Positions 12,190 to 21,640 of a DNA stretch of 64,000 bases are shown here, in pieces (the first letter of the stretch is position 1; each line of letters opens with the position of its first letter). Below the pieces are notes generated by a model, which searched no databases, was not told where the DNA came from, and worked only from the letters and a program-made list of their open reading frames with translations. Location of the stretch: NCBI RefSeq assembly GCF_005239225.2, contig NC_133300.1, positions 21,255,584 through 21,319,583 on the forward strand, given 5' to 3'. The position numbers and the translations under genes were made by a program. The stretch comes from Populus alba (Eukaryota; Streptophyta; Magnoliopsida; Malpighiales; Salicaceae).

Positions 12190-13440
12190 TATATATTTGG
12201 TGGTTGCAGCTCTAAAAGCAGTTCCACCACACAGAGATTTGATAGTAATCTAGATTTTGTAATTCTCGCAAGTATCTGCTCCAGCAAAGACAGACCAAAA
12301 TAGATGGAAGAACAAGCAGCAGTTATTAAACTTCCAAATGTATATTCATTAGGTTTCAGACTTAAACCTGAATCTGCCATTTGCATGCTTGAGAAAAGTT
12401 CAAAACAAGAAGCTGCATCTCCTCTTTGTGAGTAAACTGATATGATTGAATTCCAAGATATAGAATTCCTAATCTCTATCTCATCAAAAACACTAAGAGC
12501 ATAGTCAATATATCCCAGATACTTCCCGTAAATGGATATCAGTACATTAGATAATCACGCATCATTTGCATAAGGTCACTTAAAAAACAATCCATGAATT
12601 TGCATCCCAAGTTGAAGCCACAACTTCAATTTTATTATTAGTGTTTTTTGATAGTTTATTCAACATCAATTTGCACTTCTAATATTTCAAATGTTTGGAA
12701 AATAATGTGTTGGTGTCTACTGCTCAAATACAGACATGTTAAATTAATTATTGAAATCGTGTATCTTCTACCAGGAAAAACAGGAGGAACAAGTGTTGGT
12801 TAATAAACCATAGTTTGCTTTTTCTTTCTAATTTCTATAAATCAAAAGTTAATGCGTTTGATCATATCTTTTCCCCTCCTTAACCAAAAATTTCCTACAT
12901 TTCCATATAATTTCAGACACTATCAGCCTCTGATCTGCATGATCCAGATATATCTGCTCTTATAGCAGCTAAAATGAAGGAGTTTCATGGTCTTGAGATG
13001 CCAGGTCCAAATGATGTCTCTCTGTGGCACAAATTGCGGTTGTTTTCTTTTATTTTCTTTTCTAACTCCTGGCAAGCTCTAATAGCACTGCCAAAAGCAA
13101 AACGATTAGGCAAAAAACCATCAAAAATCATCTCTTTTAAAACTCCACATGCATCCTCAGGCATCCCATTCTGATTATACCCAGAAATCTAACAAGCCCA
13201 CGTAACACCATTTCTATCCGGCATTTCATCAAACAACTTTCGAGTCGAAACCCAATCACCAGTTCTAACATACACATTAATAAGGGTGTTGCATAAGAAC
13301 AAATCAGAATCAAACCCATGTTTAAGAACATTTAAATGAAACAAATTTGCATCCTTCGAACAACACGAGTGCTTATAACTAGAAACTAAATGTTCAATCA
13401 AATCATTGAAAGAATTAAAATTCGAGACTTTTAGGAAAAT
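12190..13440 (-). pseudogene. Captured fragment of a PPR gene (At5g09950-like), interrupted
   Basis: Two blocks on the minus strand match a PLS-class pentatricopeptide repeat protein. Block 1 (13440-13036) has FHLNVLKHGFDSDLFLCNTL, KLFDEMPDRNGVTWAC, an in-frame stop, then [14 protein letters not shown] and [10 protein letters not shown]. Block 2 (12640-12190) resumes with LGMQIHGLFFK, two in-frame stops, VLISIYGKY, SISWNSIISVYSQRGD and KPNEYTFGSLITAACSS. The order and spacing match my memory of Arabidopsis At5g09950; no search was run. PPR proteins bind organelle RNA. This fragment lacks both gene ends, carries stops, and lies inside a transposon, so it is a captured, non-functional piece. 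About 400 bases of unrelated sequence separate the blocks. Confidence 0.75.
12917..13039 (+). pseudogene. Exon-like capture inside the PPR fragment, unidentified gene
   Basis: A pyrimidine-rich tract ending TTTCAG at 12916 precedes an open, coding-like stretch on the plus strand: [20 protein letters not shown] followed by [20 protein letters not shown]. It looks like a single exon with its acceptor, in the opposite orientation to the PPR fragment that it interrupts. I do not recognise the source gene. It may be a second captured host exon. Confidence 0.4.
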
Positions 13441-14332
13441 GGGTACTGTTTTCAGGTGAGAATGAGATGATTTTTGTAGTGATTGAAGATGGAGATGAGG
13501 GAGGAACTTACCTCAATCTCCTGTCTTTTTGTTCTGCAAACCCCAACGTGTTGCAGCTGTGTTCTGTAAAATAAAAAACAATAGAAACCCATGATAGAAA
13601 TTAGGTTTTGAGAAACACGTTAAACAAAATTAACAAGGGGAACGCACAGTACCTGATATCTAGCTCATGGACCTTTCCCAGCACGAATCTCTTGGTTTTC
13701 TTCTGCAATTGTAACAATGGAGGGACAGTATGTAACGGTTTGTGTTTGAATGGACAGAGGCTCTGGCGTTGGTGTTAGGGCAAAATAGAAACGGGGTTAT
13801 AGCAAGAGAAGAGAGAGGAGAACAGTTTGGGGAAGGAAATTGGGGTCTTTTAGTTCGTTAAATTGATCTGCAACTGTAACAGAAAGTTTGGAGGTTGATG
13901 ACCGTAATTTTGAAGGTTGAGGTTACTGGGAAAGTTTGGTGGTGAGAGAGAGGTAAGGAACTGAAGGTTGAAACTGGGCGTAACATTGATCTACAACAAC
14001 CTTCTGTGAAATTTTGGGTTTTTTGTGACCGTTGGGAAATTGAGTTTTGCAAATTGATGAGGGACAAAGAGAAGTTGGAAAAGTAATTGCAAATTGATGA
14101 GGGACGACAGAGAGAAATTGGGAAAGTAAAAAAAAGTAATGGCAAATTGTCGGTGATGAGAGAGAAGAGAAACGCATGAAAAGCAAAATATAATTGCTTT
14201 TCACTTTTTACAATTGAACCGCAGTTTCTAATGGGACCCACGTGAAAATAAACTGTGTTTTGAAGTTAACCAAACATGTGTTTTACTGCTTTTCTCTCAA
14301 CCTCAGCCGCAACAGCTTAGCCAAACGGCATC
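13441..14332. other. Right terminal region of the Harbinger element
   Basis: Non-coding. It contains the second copy of the duplicated leader-like segment (13487-13605), a purine-rich stretch near 13800-14180 with the short direct repeat GCAAATTGATGAGGGAC at about 14048 and 14089, and the right terminus ending CCAAACGGCATC. Open frames here are short and low-complexity. Confidence 0.5.
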
Positions 14333-14335
14333 TTA

Positions 14336-16210
14336 GACTAATTCTATTGTGCTTAAATATTAGTTATTTTCTGTTTTTATTTTAAAGAAATAAAAATATA
14401 TAATTAGGACAAATAAATTTTAGGTCAGAATATTGTTCTTATTTTTGTTGAGCTGCTGATTTTATATTATCTCTTCTTTTTGTATTTTTTATCTTAAAAA
14501 ATATCTAATAAGATATTATTAGTTATTTTTTAAATATCAATTTTTATGCTGTTTAATTTTAAGATACTTGACGTAGATATTATATTTGTGATTAAGTCCT
14601 CTAATAATTTTTTTTTTTTCAATTGAGTGGCTATCTAATTAATTGGATAGGCAATTTAGTCAAGTTAGGTGGATTCGGTTTGGATTGTTTTGTGTTCAGG
14701 TTGCATTTGAATTTGGGTTAGCGTGCACATGACCATGACCACCACCCTAATCTACTGGGTTTTGGTGGTTTTGAGTCAAACCCATGAGTTTGAGTTTTTT
14801 TAATAATAAGGAACTCAATTGTAATTATAAGGATAATGTTTATACACGCGTGTCAAAATCATAAATAGCTCATATATAAATTTATGTGTGGAAATAACTA
14901 AATATACATTAATTATAAGATATAAAAAAAAATAAAATCAATTTTTAACATCATAAATTTAAATAATCATGAGTTGGTTTGCTGCACAGAGAAGAGTAAA
15001 TCTGTCTTAATGGAGACTTAAATAAAATAATTCACATGAAAGTGAAAAGAATAATAATAAGTGACACCTAATTTTTTAAATCTTAATTTCAAAAATAATA
15101 TTTCTAGCAATATATTTGTTGGAAAAGTGGACTTTTACTCTGAAGATTTTTGGTTTCAACTGGACTTCCAAACAACGATATAAACTCATAGGTTCGAGAA
15201 GAAGAAACCCTTTTTGTTCCGATAGGTTCCAACTCGAGACCCTGAAAAGGGAACATTGATGCCTGTTGAGCTACTGCTTGTTGGTTACCTTTTAAGAATA
15301 TTTCACCAGCCAAGGCTTGGCGATGGCCTCTAGTTTGTGGCCTGAAAGTTTTTCTTATTGGTGGAGGAAGCTTGCTGATATTCTTATATTCTCATCAAGG
15401 CCGCTCTCTAGGTCGGCCTTGTAATTCTTGCAATGGAACAATATTCACCTCTGATCAACTAAATTATGTTTTATATTTTAGCTATTTCTTACATCATTTC
15501 ATGTGTAATTAAATTTCAGTAGTGGGCTTTAGGATCATCAAGTACTCTTAGGGTGACGAAGGTGGGCTTAATTAGGATCTCAGTAGTGGATCCTGAAGAA
15601 AAAAGGACCAAAAACGTAGTAATTAAATTTCAAACGAGACAAATGTATGCATTTCTGTTTATGATTCTATTGTATATGTTTTTTTCCATTCCGGTATATA
15701 GACATTACAGCCTCCCTCTTTGAACCATTCCAAGGCAGTTTTGTTCTGCAGGAGCGGTAATTAAGATGAATTTAATTTGAGTGCTTGATCTTCAGCGATT
15801 AAATATAATTGAAATGGAAAATCGAAAACGGCATGCATATATATACCATTGTTGGGATCCCAGGGCAACATGCGGTGACATCACTGGAATTGTTTTCTAC
15901 TTGAGCAAAAAAGAGCTTGGAAGAGGGGCCAGAAGTACTTGATTTTGCACCGATACGCAAGAGCTTGGAAGAGGGGTCGGGACTTGAAAGAACAGGTTTC
16001 TGAAAGCGTGGAAATAATCTGGTAACCTGTAATATCGACAAGCTTGAAATCGATTGAGAAGGAAAAACAAAAACAAAAACAAAAAGAAGGACAAGCAATG
16101 AAGAAAGGAAGAAAATGCATGAAGCTAGAAGTCGATCGTAGCGTGCAATGGAACTTCCATATTAGATTTTGTTTATTAATGCTTAGGCACCCAAATCCTA
16201 TGAACTTATG
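14336..16210. other. AT-rich intergenic spacer
   Basis: No supported gene. A short direct repeat of AGCTTGGAAGAGGGG occurs at about 15915 and 15963. The Cys/Phe-rich open frames at 15.8-16.1 kb on the minus strand read through CT-rich sequence and look spurious. Confidence 0.45.
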
Positions 16211-16224
16211 ATGATGTTTTTTGT

Positions 16225-17580
16225 GCAGGATTGAGAGAAGTTCGAAGCTGGAGTTTACCTAGGACATGCCACACTTACGGGTGAAACTGAAGCTGCTGGT
16301 ACCAAGGATTCACTTGTCCAACAAGTTTGTCAGCTGATTGTTTGTAAGAAAAACAAGAACATGCAAGGATGAATCTGGCAGCTTATTTTTGCGACAAATG
16401 GGCATAGATATGAACTTTTATCTGTATGCAGTGGAACAGATGCTGCTGTTTTGCGTAATCGTATAATGCTTCTTGCTGGTTGATAATTGGTTTACTTTCT
16501 CTCATCTTTCGTAGCTATTGATGAGTACTATCCCTTTCGACAGCTTGTGATTTGTATGCATCTTATGGAAACTCAAGAAGAGAGATAATTTCAGAAAAGC
16601 TTGTAAGAGGTGTTTGATTCATCCATTTATAGTCTTACATAATAGCCTAACTAGATTTATACTAAAAACGAAAATTGCAACAACTAATAATAATCCTAAT
16701 CTAACGAAGTTAATTAGATCATATCAGAACTCAGAACTCCTTAGATCCTAATCCTGTTAGCTTGTTTTTCTGACTTTCCATTGGACTTGTAACTTTAAAA
16801 ATCCTTGGATCTCATCAACGTCATGGCACAAACCACTTCTAATTGGAGACTTGGATTATTTGCATTTCAGATTACTTAATGAAATAACCTGTAATATCTT
16901 TCTGAGTCAGAGAATATTAACCTTCATTGCTTGATTATCTAGGGAGTCTTATCGCTTGTATATACTTCTAAGAGTAGCGTCTCTTCAGATCATGACTGTA
17001 CTCAATTTCCCTATGACAGATGCCATCAAGATCTTTGAAATAGCGTCGCGTATATCCAATCCAGAAAGCGTATCATCCCTGGCGGTGGAACTGAGAGCTG
17101 TTATTTGAAGCTACCCTGAAGCTGATTTGGATAATTACAGCTCAGGATTTTCTTAAAACTAAGATCATTGTTGTCCTTTTCCCTAAACGAACTCTGTAAA
17201 TGTAGAATGACCATCGCCCTTGATTGATAAAGGGTTAACTACTGTACTTCAAATTTTTCATGGACTCTATCTAGCCTGTCGCTACCCCCACATCGCGGTG
17301 ACCCTCCCGCCAGGACTCCTGCACCGACTCTGTTGGGAATTCTGCCGTGCTTGCTGCTGTTTCCGCTTCCATAACTTTGCTGGGGATATCTGCTGCTGCC
17401 TTTGCTTCTTCTCAGCCTGCTGGATAAGGATTCTTCAACGTTGTCTTCAGAGCAAAATTCTTGTCCCACCATACGGTGAAAGAAGCCTTTCCAATACCAA
17501 AGAGGAAAATCATTATTCTTCAATTTTTTTATATTATCCATTATCTCTTCACCATTCATTTTTTTTCCAAAACTCAACTC
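16225..17580. pseudogene. Decayed coding-like scraps, unidentified
   Basis: Three patches have protein-like composition but no intact gene. On the plus strand near 16240-16370 a frame reads EAGVYLGHATLTGETEAAG with flanking stops. Near 17018-17160 a frame reads DAIKIFEIASRISNPESV, then an in-frame TGA and SYPEADLDNYSSGFS. On the minus strand 17577-17239 an open frame of 112 codons contains NDFPLWYWKGFFHRMVGQEF. I cannot assign families. They may be remnants of one or more host genes or retrocopies; the stops argue against function. Confidence 0.25.
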
Positions 17581-19301
17581 AATTTAGTCCTGTCTATTTC
17601 TATTTGTTCTATCCCATGTAACATACCAAACACAATTTTAGTGGATAAAAAAACACAGTAATTAAATTGCCAAATAAACTATCTCAAAGTGACTTTGACA
17701 GTGCTGGTGATTGATGCTAAAACATTGTATTAAAAACAATATATAATAAAATAATGGAAATCTTACGAATATATATTGATGGCGTCAAGTGGTGAGGTTT
17801 GTAAGCTATAATCTTCAGTTCTTTATGTATTAATCTGCTTATGTAGCATTTAAAACAGAAGGGAAGATTATATAAAATTGATCAGTGCATATATAATTAT
17901 GATAAAGGGACATTAATTATATATAATCTCGTTTAACACGAAATCTCTACCCAATGATACCTCTTCTGATTCAGCCATACTTTCCATGTTCCTCTGTTTG
18001 CTCACTGCAATATTAGCATTTGTTTAATTTAAATAAAGTGAAAGATTAAAATAAGTAATTTATACATAAATATATTTAATTGAAGGGATAAAGATAAAAA
18101 TATAAAATAAATTTATCTCGGTCATAGTTCTGGAGTCTGTCATAGTTTTAGAGTAAATTTCTATCATTTCAAATATAAAGGGCATGTTTCTCCTGCTTTC
18201 ACTGTCTTTTTATCTTATGTCCAGAAACAGTAACTAAACATTAGTGTTTAGGTGTAGATGCACAACCAATCAATACTCATTCAATATTAATTCAAATAAT
18301 ATATATATAAAAAAATCGTCTTGATAATATAGAAGTTTTTCCTTGTAAATTCATCATTCAATTAATCAAGCTTTCCAACTCATCATTGTTAAGTTATAAA
18401 TTCAGAATTAGTGTAGAATTCTTTGGGATTTATATACAAATAAAATCTCAAATCCCAAGCTTGGATATGTTCATGAAAAACAACAACCCGATTCCATATG
18501 CATACCTCCCTATGATTAACTCATGAGGATTCCATTATTGGAGGAAAAAGCATCCCCACAACACCTCCTTTTTTCTTTCCTATCATGTTACGCTCTGTTC
18601 AACTCAGATTTTTAATTTGCTAGGAAGTGCCTCCTCCAGTTGAGTTCAGGAGCTCCACCTTGTTGTTCTTCCTCCACACCAACACGAATTATAACCCACT
18701 TCTGAAATATTCAATAAAAAACAAAAACACTTTGAAAATATTCAATGAAAATACTAAGTGGCAACAGTATTCAACGCCAAGTGTTGAAACTGCCACGTAT
18801 GGAAAACGTGGCAGCATATGAGAAACCATATCAAAAACAAAACAAATGTAAAGTTTCAATGCATGTCGACATTTTCCATCTCTTGGTAATGCCTCTATGT
18901 CAGCATTCACAAACTTTTTTCTTGTTGAAAGTGTTATCATTGTAAGCATAGAAACATTGGGGATTGCAGTAGTGTTTATCGTGTCATATATGATAAAACA
19001 AGACCCGCCTGATCTTCTGTACGTTGCACAAAAAGAGGAAAAAGGTTTCCAATAATGTATGGTGTTCTAAAAGCCTCACAACTTGTGTCGATAGTTTGTG
19101 TTTCTCTGGATCTGAAATGGTATATGCTGTTCAGTGGAGTCGTCCTATTCTATATAGGATGTCAAAATCTGATAGGAGCTTAGTGGGATTGTAACAGGAT
19201 TGAACGGATCCTAATAGGATTGCATGATCTTATTTTTTAATGAATCTGCATGATTGTATTAATCCTACCAACCCTGCAGCTTCATATCTATCTTCCTCAT
19301 C
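17581..19301. other. Intergenic spacer and probable promoter region of the NPF gene
   Basis: AT-rich sequence without a supported gene. Simple TA-rich stretches lie at 17880-17935 and 18295-18310. The last few hundred bases before 19302 must include the leader and promoter of the transporter, but no clear TATA box could be fixed. Confidence 0.4.
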
Positions 19302-21353
19302 ATGGCCAGTGGGCAGAAACCGAAGGGGCTCAACAAGTCATGTTTTCTCCTCATAGGTTGTTATATTTTTATCTTCTTGATGAGCTCTTAGATTTTCCCT
19401 GATGAATAACTTTTCAGTTTTATGCTAGAACATGAACAATCTGCTAGAAAGGATGTTAGTTGATTTGAATTCATTATGTTTTTTCCGTTTTGATAGTGAT
19501 AGCTGGTATGGAAAGGTTTGCATTCAAAGGGGTGGCATCAAATTTGGTAACTTATCTTACAGATGTGGTTAAGATGAGCAACTCTGCTGCAGCCAAGACT
19601 GTTAATAATTGGTGTGGATTCACATCCATGTTACCACTTCTAGTTGCATCGCTTGCTGATTCATGGGATCGGTATTCCACCATTCTAACCTCTTCCTTCA
19701 TTTATGTTGTGGTTAGTATTTTCTTTTTGTTTATTTTCTGCTTTTGAAATTCTGTGAGCTTACAGCAATTGGAAAATATTTTGGTGATCACAAGTCATAT
19801 ATAAATTCTTGATTATGATTAAGCTTACAGCAACTTGCCTCTGTAATTGTAGAGACAGTTTTTGGTTTATCATTTTCCATGGTAAATTTGCTTTTGTTCT
19901 TCTTAATTTGTTCTTTCAAGGGACTTGTGGCATTGACATCAACAGCATTGTCTTGGGCAAGGCATCCCACCAACAAAATAAGCTCCTCGTACCTGTTTTG
20001 GTCGCTCTGTTTGATTTCTCTTGGACAAGGTGGATATAACCCATCTTTACAAGCCTTTGGAGCAGATCAAATTGCGAACGATGATGAGCTGCCGAGCACA
20101 AAAGATGAGCAGAAATCAAATAAGAAGAGCTTATTCTTTCAGTGGTGGTATTTTGGGGTTTGTGGTGGCAGCCTTGCTGGTGTCACAGTCATGTCCTATA
20201 TCCAAGACACATTTGGCTGGGTACTCGGATTTGCAATTCCTACAATCGCAATGGGAGCATCAATTTTACTGTTTTGGTGTGGAAGCAGAATTTATGCATA
20301 CAAACAGGATGATGCCATCTCTGAGAGGCCTTCGCGGGACATAGTTCGATCCATTAAGGAAGCCATGTCGAAATTGATGAATAGCAGAATCACCTTACCA
20401 AACAACAATCCTGGAGTTGTTGAGCTAGAGTAAGATTTCGTATTGTCGGTCTCAAGTATTTTTGCTTTGAAATCTCCTCGAGTATTTATGTTAATGCTAC
20501 TCTTTTACTTGTTTATAGGCTTCAAGAAAAACCTCTCTGTCAGAATTCAGGCAATGCCAAGGGATTGAAGGAGGAACCCTGCAGTGGTATGAACTACCTA
20601 GTTGAAAATGGAAAAGTAGTCTTAAGGCTTTTGCCGATATGGACGATGCTGCTAATGTTTGCAGTCATCTTTCAGCAGCCTGCCACGTTCTTCACCAAAC
20701 AGGGAATGACAATGAAGAGGAATGTAGGCAGCAGCTTCAAGATCCCACCAGCTACACTACAAAGTGCTATTACAGTTTCTATAATCCTCCTGATGCCATT
20801 TTATGATGCGTTGCTGATCCCATTTACTCGACTGATTACTCGCGACAAAAAGGGTATCAGTGTGACTCAAAGAATGGGTATCGGGATGGTACTGTCCATA
20901 ATAGCCATGGTCATTGCTGCATTGGTTGAAACAAAAAGACTCGAAATCAGCAGAAAAATGGATCCAAAATTGGAAACAGAGGTTCCATTGAGCATATTTT
21001 GGTTGCTGCCTCAGTACATTCTGCTTGGCATCTCTGACATCTTCACTGTTGTTGGGATGCAAGAGTTTTTCTATAGTGAAGTTCCTGTAAGAATGAGAAC
21101 AATGGGAATTGCACTATACACTAGTGTATTTGGGGTGGGAAGCTTCTTGAGTGCCCTGTTGATTTCACTAGTAGAATATTTCACAAGCTCAAGAGGCAAA
21201 GGGCGGAGCTGGTTCTCTGATGACATGAGAGAAGCCCGTTTCGACAGATACTATTGGCTTCTAGCCTTGTTAAGTGTACTCAGCTTAGTGTTTTATGTTA
21301 TTTTCTGCAAATGTTTTGTAAGCAGAAGCAGTGATTTGGATACTGAGAACTAG
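19302..21353 (+). CDS. NRT1/PTR family (NPF) proton-coupled transporter
   Basis: Four exons with phase-consistent borders: 19302-19356, 19497-19711, 19921-20429 and 20519-21353, giving 537 residues, the usual size for the family. NPF proteins are 12-helix plasma- or vacuolar-membrane carriers of nitrate, peptides, hormones or defence metabolites. Recognisable landmarks are [19 protein letters not shown] in helix 1, FGADQI (20058-20075) followed by a short loop, [12 protein letters not shown], and the C-terminal half with [39 protein letters not shown] and [11 protein letters not shown]. The ExxER proton-coupling motif reads AGMER, so its first Glu is replaced. The substrate cannot be told from sequence; the look is that of an NPF5-type protein, which is inference. 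A broken copy of its last 45 or so codons follows directly. Confidence 0.88.
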
Positions 21354-21640
21354 GCGAGGGGCAGAGCTGGTTCTCTTATGACATCATAGAAGCCCGTTTC
21401 GACAAATATTATTGGCTTCTAGCCTTGTTAAGTGTATAAGTTTACATACTGTTTGTTTTTATATTTGAATATTATTTTTTATAGGTTGATATTAAAAATA
21501 TTTCTTAAAATTTTAAAAAATATTATTTTAATATATTTTTAAGTAAAAAATAATTATTACAACATTTCTAAATATCCCATTAATGTTTTATGTTATTTTT
21601 TGCAAGCAGGAACAGTGATTTGGATAGTGAGAACTTGTGA
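21354..21640 (+). pseudogene. Broken tandem duplicate of the NPF gene's 3' end
   Basis: Sequence 21356-21436 repeats the end of exon 4 (21198-21278) with a few changes: GCAGAGCTGGTTCTCT, GAAGCCCGTTTCGACA, TATTGGCTTCTAGCCTTGTT. It is then interrupted by about 147 bases of AT-rich sequence and resumes at about 21584 with TTTTATGTTATTTTTTGCAA through GATTTGGATAGTGAGAACT, matching 21288-21350. It has no start and cannot be a gene. It shows a local tandem duplication followed by an insertion. Confidence 0.8.

Larger units (their letters stand above)
6717..14332 (-). mobile_element. PIF/Harbinger DNA transposon with captured gene fragments
   Basis: The element is bounded by the 3-bp target duplication TTA (6714-6716 and 14333-14335). 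Its ends are related inverted termini: GGGCGTGTTTGG at the left and the complement GATGCCGTTTGG at the right. TTA duplication and such termini are typical of the PIF/Harbinger superfamily. Inside, both on the minus strand, are a DDE transposase (7115-8701) and a Myb/SANT-like ORF1 (10406-11465), the two genes expected of an autonomous element. The 7.6-kb length is larger than usual, explained by repeats at 9.06-9.57 kb and by captured host sequence at about 12.2-13.4 kb. Lesions in both genes suggest this copy no longer moves by itself. Confidence 0.85.

Noticed and set aside
15799..16120. Cys-rich secreted-looking peptide on the minus strand
   Set aside because: Overlapping frames are open through CT-rich DNA, the apparent signal peptide is a TTTTTG repeat, and no Cys spacing of a known family is seen.
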